Assembly: GCA_023434015.1 (NCBI GenBank)
Contig: JAEYTM010000266.1
Span: 1 to 7,694, forward strand
Direction: 5' to 3'
Origin: Pseudomonadota bacterium
GTDB taxonomy: Bacteria > Pseudomonadota > Alphaproteobacteria > Caulobacterales > Caulobacteraceae
DNA length: 7,694 bases
The notes beneath the pieces were generated by a model that searched no databases, had not been told where the DNA came from, and saw only the letters and a program-made list of their open reading frames with translations. Every line of letters starts with the position of its first letter. The stretch's first letter is position 1. The position numbers were made by a program, and so were the translations under genes. This document shows positions 1 to 5,848 of the stretch, in pieces.

Positions 1-503
1 GCATAGAGCTTGGCGGCGGCGTAGGGCGAGCGCGGATAGAACGGGGTCGTCTCGGTCTGCGGCGTCTCGCGCACCTCGCCATAGAGCTCGGAGGTCGAGG
101 CCTGGTAGAAGCGGGTCTTGCCGGTGAGGTTCAGCAGCCGGATCGCCTCCAGCAGCCGCAGGGTCCCGAGCGCGTCGGCGTTGCCGGTGTACTCGGCCAT
201 CTCGAAGCTGATCAGCACATGGCTCTGGGCGGCCAGGTTGTAGATCTCGTCGGGCTGGGTCTGCTGGATGATGCGGATCAGGTTGGTGGCGTCGGTCATG
301 TCCCCGTAGTGGAGGACGAAACGCTGATCGGGCTCGTGGCGGTCCTGATAGAGGTGCTCCACCCGGCCGGTGTTGAACGAGGACGAGCGGCGCTTGATGC
401 CGTGGACGACATAGCCCTTCTGGAGCAGCAGCTCCGACAGATAGGCGCCGTCCTGCCCCGTGACGCCCGTCACGAGGGCGACCTTCCCGTTGGCCGCCGT
501 CAT
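1..503 (-). CDS. gmd: GDP-mannose 4,6-dehydratase, N-terminal part (runs off left edge)
   Basis: Extended short-chain dehydrogenase/reductase that converts cytosolic GDP-D-mannose to GDP-4-keto-6-deoxy-D-mannose, the first step to GDP-fucose, GDP-rhamnose or GDP-perosamine for surface polysaccharide. Only 167 full codons are present of a family length near 350-375. The reverse-strand ATG at 501-503 opens MTAANGKVALVTG. The Rossmann dinucleotide motif GVTGQDG is at residues 13-19, KRRSSSFNT at 37-45, NLAAQSHV at 89-96, STSELYG at 136-142, and the Y-x3-K pair is Tyr161/Lys165. Thr137, Glu139, Tyr161 and Lys165 match the E. coli Gmd catalytic residues Thr132, Glu134, Tyr156 and Lys160 with a constant offset of 5. 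A GGGGAG ribosome-binding site lies about 9 bases before the ATG on the reverse strand. It is divergent from the lipoprotein gene at 676; no clear promoter is visible in the 172-base gap, which does contain one GANTC (CcrM-type) site at 545-549. The family call is firm; the pathway product cannot be told from this fragment. Confidence 0.95.
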   Translation of the reverse strand, partial: MTAANGKVALVTGVTGQDGAYLSELLLQKGYVVHGIKRRSSSFNTGRVEHLYQDRHEPDQRFVLHYGDMTDATNLIRIIQQTQPDEIYNLAAQSHVLISFEMAEYTGNADALGTLRLLEAIRLLNLTGKTRFYQASTSELYGEVRETPQTETTPFYPRSPYAAAKLY

Positions 504-675
504 CGTCGAACTCCCCCTCGAAGGCCGCGGATGGAACGCGCGCCGATTCGCGATCATTCGGTCAGGTGTATGAAGGAATGGCGCCTGCGCGCGGCTGGCC
601 CTAGATCAGGGGACGGCCGCTATATCCGGCCCACTTCGGCCGCCAGGATCGGCGCCGCGAACAACGGAGACCCGC

Positions 676-1167
676 ATGCTGCGCAACGTCCTGGTCGGCC
701 TGACGGTCATGGGGCTTTCGGCCTGCGCCTCGGTCGAGAAGCTGGACGCCGCGTCGGACGTCCACGCCCTGCTGCTGTCGATCCGCGACAATGACCAGGC
801 AACCTTCGACGCCCATGTCGACCGCGCCGCCCTGAAGCAGGAGATCCAGTCCAGGCTGAGCCGCGAGGTCGGGCGCGACAGCCGCCTCGGCCCGCTGGCC
901 GCCTTCGCCCCGGCCATCGCGGAGTTCGCGGGCGAGACCCTGGTGCAGCCGGAGGTCTTCCAGGCGGTGGCCGCGGAATACGGCTACGGCGCTGACACCA
1001 AGATCCCCAACCCGGTGGCGATCTCCAGCGCCCTGAAGCAGCTTCCCGACGGGCGGGTCTGCGCCACGCGCAAGAAGGACGGCCCCTGCCTGCTGACCTT
1101 CACCAAGATCGACGGCACCTGGAAGCTGACCGGCTTCGAGGGCGAGATTTCCGAACTGCGCATCTAG
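676..1167 (+). CDS. Small predicted lipoprotein, DUF2939-like
   Basis: A 163-residue protein with a lipoprotein signal peptide: MLRN start, hydrophobic stretch at about residues 5-15, and lipobox L14-S15-A16-C17, so Cys17 is the likely lipidated residue. Ala at position +2 gives no Asp-type inner-membrane retention signal, so an outer-membrane lipoprotein is plausible (inference). The first part of the mature protein, about residues 28-100, has the look of the DUF2939 family: a helix, then a phrase like 'D-N-D-Q-A-T-F-D-A-H-V-D', then an Ala/Leu-rich helical segment. The C-terminal 40 residues contain two cysteines (CATRKKDGPC) that could form a disulfide, and a short beta-like ending (LTFTKIDGTWKLTGFE). 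The function is unknown. The start is supported by GGAGA at 666-670, five bases before the ATG. The next gene begins 32 bases after the stop on the same strand, so the two may be cotranscribed. Confidence 0.78.
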   Translation: MLRNVLVGLTVMGLSACASVEKLDAASDVHALLLSIRDNDQATFDAHVDRAALKQEIQSRLSREVGRDSRLGPLAAFAPAIAEFAGETLVQPEVFQAVAAEYGYGADTKIPNPVAISSALKQLPDGRVCATRKKDGPCLLTFTKIDGTWKLTGFEGEISELRI

Positions 1168-1174
1168 GCCTAGT

Positions 1175-1195
1175 CTCTCCGCGACAGGCGGAGGG
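1175..1195 (+). promoter_or_regulatory. Hairpin covering the ribosome-binding site of the hydrolase gene
   Basis: Bases 1175-1182 (CTCTCCGC) can pair with 1188-1195 (GCGGAGGG), eight pairs including one G-U, with a five-base loop GACAG. The 3' arm contains GGAGGG (1190-1195), the only good Shine-Dalgarno sequence for the ATG at 1200. It begins 8 bases after the stop of the lipoprotein gene. There is no T-run, so it is not a terminator. It could keep the site closed unless ribosomes are translating upstream. This is inference from base pairing only. Confidence 0.3.
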
Positions 1196-1199
1196 CGGC

Positions 1200-2003
1200 A
1201 TGGACCACGCGGCGGCGCTTTCGGAGTATGAGCGTTTCGCGTTCACCGACGGCCCGTGGACCCGGGACGTCTATCGTCGGGGGGCCGGCCCCGCCGCGAT
1301 CGTCATCCATGAGATGCCCGGCCTGCACCCGGACGTGATCCGCTTCGCCGACCGGCTGGCCGCCGCCGGCATGACGGTCTGGTGTCCCAGTCTGTTCGGC
1401 GAGCCGGGCCGGCCGGTCAGCCGGGGCTATGGCCTGCGCGAGATCGCCACGGCGATCTGCATCCGCCGGGAGTTCACCGTCTGGGCGACCGACCGGTCGA
1501 GCCCGATCGTCGACTGGCTGCGCGCCCTGGCCCGCCGGGCGCATGCGGAGTGCGGCGGCCGCGGGGTCGGCGCGGTGGGGATGTGTTTCACCGGCGGCTT
1601 CGCCCTGGCCATGATGACCGAGCCGGCGGTGGTGGCGCCGGTCGTCTCCCAGCCGTCGCTGCCGCTGCCGTTCTTTCCGGGAAAGGCCCGGCGGCGACCG
1701 GCCATCGACCTGTCTTCCGCGGAGATCGCCTGCGCGCGGCGGCGGCTCGAGGCCGAGGACCTGACGGCCATCGGCCTGCGCTTCAAGGGCGATCCGGTGG
1801 TCCCGGGCGCGCGGTTCGACCGCTATCAGGCCGAGTTCGGGGAGCGGTTCGAGCGCTGGGACATCGATCCCGGCGAAGCCCGGCCCGGCGGCCTGCCCCA
1901 CCCGCACTCGGTGCTGACCCTCAACCTGCGCAAGGACGGCGCGACCAAGGCGGCCGAGCAGCGAGTGATCGAATTCTTCCGTCAGCGGACGGGAGCCACA
2001 TGA
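1200..2003 (+). CDS. Dienelactone hydrolase family protein (alpha/beta hydrolase)
   Basis: A 267-residue cytosolic alpha/beta hydrolase of the dienelactone hydrolase family; no signal peptide is seen. The family signature is present throughout. HEMPGL at residues 37-42 corresponds to the HEIFGL segment whose Glu (here Glu38) restrains the nucleophile in DLH. The nucleophile elbow G127-M-C129-F-T-G-G gives Cys129. LRFKGDP gives the acid Asp198, and HPHSVLTL at 234-241 gives the base, most likely His236. The Cys-Asp-His triad is therefore complete. The true substrate cannot be read from the sequence: many members are not lactone hydrolases of chlorocatechol breakdown, and no such pathway genes are nearby. 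The length is slightly above the roughly 235 residues of classical DLH because of an insertion around residues 150-195. GGAGGG at 1190-1195 precedes the ATG by four bases. The stop is TGA; a 98-base gap follows before rbfA. Confidence 0.9.
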   Translation: MDHAAALSEYERFAFTDGPWTRDVYRRGAGPAAIVIHEMPGLHPDVIRFADRLAAAGMTVWCPSLFGEPGRPVSRGYGLREIATAICIRREFTVWATDRSSPIVDWLRALARRAHAECGGRGVGAVGMCFTGGFALAMMTEPAVVAPVVSQPSLPLPFFPGKARRRPAIDLSSAEIACARRRLEAEDLTAIGLRFKGDPVVPGARFDRYQAEFGERFERWDIDPGEARPGGLPHPHSVLTLNLRKDGATKAAEQRVIEFFRQRTGAT

Positions 2004-2101
2004 AGCCAGAGGTAGACTTCACCGCCCTTCGCACCTAGAAGCGCGCCCTTCCCTGAAGACGCATGTCCGATCCGTGCGCCAGGCCGTTCAAGGCATTCCC
2101 C

Positions 2102-2539
2102 ATGAAACGTCCCACTTCCCGAGGCCGCCCCGAGGTCAAGGGCCCCACGCAGCGCCAGCTTCGGGCCGGCGAACTGATGCGCCACGCCCTGGTGTCGATC
2201 TTCCGCGAGGAGGAGATCAACGATCCCGTCCTGGCCGGCGTCTCGGTCACCGTCACCGAGGTGCGGATGAGCCCGGACCTGCGCCACGCCATCGTCTTCG
2301 TCGAACCCCTGGGCGGGGAGAACTCGGCCGAGGTGGTCGACGCCCTGAACCGGCACATGCGGTTCGTCCGCGGCCACCTGGGCCGGCAGATCGACATGAA
2401 GTTCACCCCGGACCTGAAGTTCGTCCACGACACCACCTTCGGCGAGGCGGAGCGGATGAACCGGCTGTTCGACAATCCCAAGGTCCAGCAGGACCTGCGG
2501 CCGCAGCCGCCCTCCGACGCCTGGAAGGACGAGGACTGA
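2102..2539 (+). CDS. rbfA: 30S ribosome-binding factor A
   Basis: Cytosolic KH-type ribosome assembly factor that binds the free 30S subunit and helps 16S rRNA 5'-end maturation, important in the cold. From this start it has 145 residues, within the family's usual range. Recognisable segments in order are QRQLRAGELMRHAL at the N-terminal helix, FREEEINDP, the strand VSVTVTEVRMSPDLRHA, and NRHMRFVRGHLGRQIDMKFTP with the conserved FVRGHL..I..K..P pattern. The C-terminal tail (PKVQQDLRPQPPSDAWKDED) is variable. The start is chosen at 2102 because MKR followed by a polar tail is what I recall for relatives and because AAGG at 2090-2093 is spaced 8 bases from the ATG. An in-frame ATG at 2063 would add 13 residues and has only a weak GAAG before it. 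The stop TGA overlaps the truB ATG (TGATG), which suggests translational coupling. Confidence 0.93.
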   Translation: MKRPTSRGRPEVKGPTQRQLRAGELMRHALVSIFREEEINDPVLAGVSVTVTEVRMSPDLRHAIVFVEPLGGENSAEVVDALNRHMRFVRGHLGRQIDMKFTPDLKFVHDTTFGEAERMNRLFDNPKVQQDLRPQPPSDAWKDED

Positions 2540-3471
2540 TGGGCCGGCGCAGGAAGGGCGACGCGGTCTCCGGCTGGGTCTGCCTCGACAAGCCCTACGA
2601 CCTGACCTCGACCTCGGCGGTCAGCCGGGTGCGGCGGATCTTCAACGCCCAGAAGGCGGGGCACGCCGGCACCCTCGACCCGCTGGCGACCGGCATCCTG
2701 CCGATCGCGCTGGGCGAGGCGACCAAGACGGTCCCGTTCCTGATGGACGCCGACAAGGCCTATCGCTTCGTCATCGCCTGGGGCCGCACCACGGCGACCT
2801 ACGACCGCGAGGGTGAGACCCTGGCCGCCTCCGACGTGCGCCCGACCCTGGCCCAGGTGGAGGCGGTGCTGCCGCGCTTCGTCGGCGAAATCAGCCAGGT
2901 CCCGCCGATCTATTCGGCGATCAAGGTGGACGGCGAGCGGGCCTACGACCTGGCCCGGGCGGGCGAGCACGTCGAGCTGAAGGCGCGCACCGTCACCGTC
3001 CACTCGGCGCGGGTGGCGGACGCCGCCGACCCGGACCACGTGACCATCGAGATCGAGTGCGGCAAGGGCACCTATGTCCGGGCCATCGTCCGCGATCTGG
3101 CCGACGCCCTGGGCGCCTGCGGCCACGTCAGCGAGCTGCGCCGCACGCGCGTCGGCGGGTTCACCGAAGAAACTGCGGTTACGCTGGAAATGCTTGAAGA
3201 TTTAGGGCATAAGGCGCGCCAGTCGGAGGCATTGCTTCCGGTCGAGACCGCACTGGACGACATCCCGGTGCTGGCCGTGACCGACGAAGAAGCCTTCAGA
3301 CTGAAGCAGGGACGGCCGATCGTTCTCGTTCCCCGACAGGTGGAAGCTGTGAAAGCCAGGCTAAAGCCGGGCTCGCGCGCCGTTTCAGCCATGTGGGCCG
3401 GGTCGATGGTCGCTCTTTGCGAGATGCGTGCGGGCCGGCTCGAACCCTCGCGTGTCTTCCATCTGGAATAG
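2539..3471 (+). CDS. truB: tRNA pseudouridine-55 synthase
   Basis: Makes pseudouridine at position 55 in the T-loop of elongator tRNAs and acts as a tRNA chaperone. The 310 residues are a normal length. The catalytic motif GTLDPLATG has the nucleophile Asp47 (E. coli Asp48). Tyr75 in KAYRF stacks on the flipped base, and GTYVRAI at 177-183 supplies Arg181. VPPIYSAIKVDG at 121-132 and ELRRTRVGGF at 199-208 are also family-typical. Residues from about 240 onward form the C-terminal PUA-like RNA-binding domain, including KQGRPI and a closing RVFHLE. The ATG at 2539 overlaps the rbfA stop by one base; the same frame is open further upstream, but that part is antisense-like noise within rbfA. The stop TAG lies 16 bases before rpsO. 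Codon choice becomes less GC-rich between about 3166 and 3370, including a rare TTA leucine codon at 3202-3204. Confidence 0.97.
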   Translation: MGRRRKGDAVSGWVCLDKPYDLTSTSAVSRVRRIFNAQKAGHAGTLDPLATGILPIALGEATKTVPFLMDADKAYRFVIAWGRTTATYDREGETLAASDVRPTLAQVEAVLPRFVGEISQVPPIYSAIKVDGERAYDLARAGEHVELKARTVTVHSARVADAADPDHVTIEIECGKGTYVRAIVRDLADALGACGHVSELRRTRVGGFTEETAVTLEMLEDLGHKARQSEALLPVETALDDIPVLAVTDEEAFRLKQGRPIVLVPRQVEAVKARLKPGSRAVSAMWAGSMVALCEMRAGRLEPSRVFHLE

Positions 3472-3487
3472 AGCGGAGACAGACCCG

Positions 3488-3757
3488 ATGTCGATTACGG
3501 CCCAACGCAAGGCTGAAGTCATCAAGACCCACGCCCGCGGCGACGCGGACACGGGCAGCGCTGAAGTCCAGGTTGCGATCATGTCCGAACGGATCGCCAA
3601 CCTGACCGAGCACTTCAAGACCCACAAGAAGGACAACCACTCGCGCCGCGGGCTTCTCAAGCTCGTGTCCGCGCGCCGGTCGCTCCTGGATCACCTGAAG
3701 AAGTCCGACCAGGACCGCTATCAGAAGCTGATCGAGACCCTGGGCCTGCGCCGCTAA
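3488..3757 (+). CDS. rpsO: Small ribosomal subunit protein S15
   Basis: Primary 16S rRNA-binding protein of the 30S platform, with a further bridge role to the 50S subunit. The 89 residues are exactly the usual bacterial length. The start MSITAQRK, the conserved GDADTGSAEVQVA, the RIANLTEHFKTHKKD segment, the HSRRGLLKLVSARRSLLDHL helix and the C-terminal ETLGLRR identify it without doubt. The reading frame is open to an ATG 60 bases upstream inside truB, but the ATG at 3488 is the conserved start and has GGAGA at 3475-3479 eight bases before it. It is probably cotranscribed with truB (16-base gap). S15 often represses its own mRNA through a leader structure; a small possible hairpin touching the ribosome-binding site is visible (3454-3480), but no known S15 leader class could be assigned by eye. 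Confidence 0.98.
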   Translation: MSITAQRKAEVIKTHARGDADTGSAEVQVAIMSERIANLTEHFKTHKKDNHSRRGLLKLVSARRSLLDHLKKSDQDRYQKLIETLGLRR

Positions 3758-3777
3758 GGCCAGTCCCGGAACCGCTC

Positions 3778-3820
3778 CCCCGGCCGACCGGCCGGGGCGG
3801 GCGGGTCTGTAAGATTTTCT
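3778..3820 (+). terminator. GC-rich hairpin after rpsO, possible weak terminator or processing site
   Basis: Bases 3778-3785 (CCCCGGCC) pair perfectly with 3790-3797 (GGCCGGGG) across a four-base loop GACC, 21 bases after the rpsO stop. The stem is very stable. A T-run (TTTT, 3815-3818) appears only 18 bases after the stem, so this is not a classical intrinsic terminator. It may protect the rpsO mRNA 3' end, attenuate transcription into pnp, or be an RNase processing point between rpsO and pnp. Confidence 0.42.
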
Positions 3821-3864
3821 ACGCCGCTCCTCCGCAAACAGGCCGGGGGATCCGATGCGGCGCC

Positions 3865-4009
3865 GGGAGGTTTTCGGAACCTCCCAAACATACGCCGAGG
3901 GTTCCAAAGAAATCCTCAACCTGCCTGTTCGCCTGGAGAGGATTTCGGAAGACCGATCCCTGTCCGCCCCCGCCGGGAATGCGCCCGCGGGAAAGAAAGA
4001 AACCCGAAA
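3865..4009 (+). promoter_or_regulatory. Structured 5' leader of pnp, candidate autoregulatory region
   Basis: The rpsO-pnp spacer (3758-4009, 252 bases) has no gene; its second half carries clear RNA structure. Stem-loop 1 pairs 3865-3872 (GGGAGGTT) with 3878-3885 (AACCTCCC), eight perfect pairs and a TTCGG loop. Stem-loop 2 pairs 3909-3917 (GAAATCCTC) with 3938-3946 (GAGGATTTC), nine perfect pairs. It is extended by TTCC 3902-3905 with GGAA 3947-3950 after a three-base bulge, giving 13 pairs around a 20-base loop. Neither is followed by a T-run. In E. coli, pnp mRNA has a leader duplex that RNase III cuts and PNPase then degrades, repressing its own synthesis; a similar role is inferred here from position and structure. 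The bases just before the start codon are purine-rich (GGGAAAGAAAGAAA, 3989-4002) rather than a tight Shine-Dalgarno. No promoter could be recognised with confidence. Confidence 0.5.
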
Positions 4010-5848
4010 ATGTTCGATATCAAACGGAAGACCATCGAGTGGGGCGGCAAGACGCTCACGCTCGAAACCGGCCGCATGGCCCGTCAGGCTGACGGCGCGG
4101 TCCTGGTGACCTACGGCGAGACCATGGTGCTGGCCACCGCGGTGTTCGCCAAGAGCCCGAAGCCGGGTCAGGACTTCTTCCCCCTGACGGTGAACTACCA
4201 GGAGAAGTTCTATGCCGCGGGCAAGATCCCGGGCAGCTTCCCCCGCCGCGAGGGCGCGCCCTCGCAGAAGGAAACCCTCACCAGCCGCCTGATCGACCGT
4301 CCGATCCGCCCGCTGTTCGTGAAGGGCTTCAAGAACGAGGTCCAGGTGGTGACGACGGTGCTCGCCCACGACCTCGAGAACGATCCCGACATCGTCGCCA
4401 TGGTCGGCGCCTCCGCCGCCCTGGTGCTGTCCGGCGCCCCCTTCATGGGTCCGATCGGCGCGGCCCGCGTCGGCTTCGTCAACGGCGAGTACGTCCTCAA
4501 CCCGACGCTCGACGAGATGCGCGACAGCCAGATGGACCTGGTCGTCGCCGGCACCCATGACGCGGTGATGATGGTCGAGTCCGAGATCCAGGAGCTCTCC
4601 GAAGAGCAGGTCCTGGGCGGCGTGACCTTCGCCCACAAGGGCATGCAGCCGGTGATCGACGCGATCATCGAACTGGCCGAGCACGCGGCGAAGGAGCCGT
4701 TCGACTTCCAGGCCGAGGACACCGACGCCATCAAGGCCAAGGTGAAGGACGCCATCGGCGCCGACCTGCGCGCCGCCTACGGCCTGACCAAGAAGTCCGA
4801 ACGCCAGGCGGCGCTCGCCGTCGCCAAGGAAAAGGCGATGACGACCTTCGCCAAGTCCGAAGCCAACCCGGACGGCTATGACTCCAACAAGCTGGGCGGC
4901 GTGTTCAAGGAACTCGAAGGCGACATCGTCCGCCGCGCGATCCTGGAGACCGGCAAGCGCATCGACGGCCGCTCGGTGGACCAGGTCCGCCAGATCGTCG
5001 GCGAAGTGGGCGTGCTGTCCCGGGCCCACGGCTCGGCCCTGTTCACCCGCGGCGAGACCCAGGCCCTGGTCGTGGCCACCCTGGGCACCGGCGACGACGA
5101 GCAGCTGATCGACGCCCTCGAAGGCAAGTACTACGAGAAGTTCATGCTGCACTATAACTTCCCGCCGTTCTCGGTCGGGGAGACGGGCCGCATGGGCGCG
5201 CCGGGCCGCCGCGAAGTCGGCCACGGCAAGCTGGCGTGGCGGGCGATCCGCCCGATGCTGCCGTCGCAGGAAGACTTCCCCTACACGATCCGCCTGGTCT
5301 CCGAGATCTTCGAGTCCAACGGCTCGTCCTCGATGGCCTCGGTCTGCGGCGCCTCCCTGGCGCTGATGGACGCGGGCGTGCCCCTGAAGAAGCCGGTCTC
5401 CGGCATCGCCATGGGTCTGATCCTGGAGTCCGACGGTTTCGCCGTCCTCTCCGACATCCTGGGTGACGAAGACCACCTCGGCGACATGGACTTCAAGGTC
5501 GCCGGCACCGCCGACGGCATCACGTCGCTGCAGATGGACATCAAGATCGCCGGCATCACCGAAGAGATCATGAAGCAGGCCCTGGCTCAGGCTAAGGGCG
5601 GCCGCGATCACATCCTCGGCGAGATGAACAAGGCCATGGAGGCTCCCCGCCAGGAGCTGGGCGAATACGCCCCGAAGATCGAGACCATGAAGATCCCGGT
5701 CGACAAGATCCGTGAAGTGATCGGTTCGGGCGGCAAGGTGATCCGCGAGATCACCGCCGAGACGGGCGCCAAGATCGACATCGGCGAAGACGGCACGATC
5801 AAGATCGCGGCCGCCGAGCAGTCGAAGATCGACGCGGCCCGCGACTGA
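4010..5848 (+). CDS. pnp: Polyribonucleotide nucleotidyltransferase (PNPase), ended early by an in-frame TGA
   Basis: Phosphate-dependent 3'-5' exoribonuclease and RNA polymerase; a trimer that takes part in the RNA degradosome. The open frame gives 612 residues, whereas the full family length is about 710. The first RNase PH core covers about residues 1-145 (FFPLTVNYQEKFYAAGKIPG at 56-75, TSRLIDRPIRPLF at 91-103). A helical linker domain spans about 240-325. The second RNase PH core covers about 315-550 and holds the catalytic residues Asp488, Asp494 and Lys496 in DEDHLGDMDFK, equal to E. coli Asp486, Asp492 and Lys494 with an offset of 2. The KH domain follows from about 558, with its GSGG loop at 572-575. 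Codon 613 is TGA (5846-5848), where relatives have Trp in a D-W-I-K-S motif; the same frame then continues through an intact S1 domain to 6151. As written, the protein keeps its catalytic sites but loses the last KH helix and all of S1, which in E. coli are needed for good RNA binding and for autoregulation. Confidence 0.95.
   Translation: MFDIKRKTIEWGGKTLTLETGRMARQADGAVLVTYGETMVLATAVFAKSPKPGQDFFPLTVNYQEKFYAAGKIPGSFPRREGAPSQKETLTSRLIDRPIRPLFVKGFKNEVQVVTTVLAHDLENDPDIVAMVGASAALVLSGAPFMGPIGAARVGFVNGEYVLNPTLDEMRDSQMDLVVAGTHDAVMMVESEIQELSEEQVLGGVTFAHKGMQPVIDAIIELAEHAAKEPFDFQAEDTDAIKAKVKDAIGADLRAAYGLTKKSERQAALAVAKEKAMTTFAKSEANPDGYDSNKLGGVFKELEGDIVRRAILETGKRIDGRSVDQVRQIVGEVGVLSRAHGSALFTRGETQALVVATLGTGDDEQLIDALEGKYYEKFMLHYNFPPFSVGETGRMGAPGRREVGHGKLAWRAIRPMLPSQEDFPYTIRLVSEIFESNGSSSMASVCGASLALMDAGVPLKKPVSGIAMGLILESDGFAVLSDILGDEDHLGDMDFKVAGTADGITSLQMDIKIAGITEEIMKQALAQAKGGRDHILGEMNKAMEAPRQELGEYAPKIETMKIPVDKIREVIGSGGKVIREITAETGAKIDIGEDGTIKIAAAEQSKIDAARD

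Noticed and set aside
504..675. Search for CtrA (TTAA-N7-TTAA) and sigma-70 promoter elements in the gmd/lipoprotein divergent gap
   Set aside because: No matching CtrA site and no convincing -35/-10 pair were found; only a single GANTC at 545-549, which is not enough to call regulation.
219..794. Plus-strand open frame opposite gmd
   Set aside because: It is antisense to a clear gmd coding sequence and runs through the divergent spacer into the lipoprotein gene; composition is typical of a high-GC shadow.
2000..2038. Twelve-codon open frame (MKPEVDFTALRT) overlapping the hydrolase stop as ATGA, with GGGAG upstream
   Set aside because: It could be a leader peptide, but it is too short to tell from chance, and GGGAG is only four bases from the ATG. 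Conservation in relatives would be needed.
2023..2051. Direct repeat CGCCCTTC at 2023-2030 and 2044-2051, spaced 21 bases, before rbfA
   Set aside because: An eight-base repeat in GC-rich DNA is easily chance; no palindrome or known operator form.
2063..2101. Upstream ATG giving rbfA 13 extra residues
   Set aside because: The extra residues do not look like the conserved RbfA start and the ribosome-binding site is weaker than that of the ATG at 2102; it is still possible.
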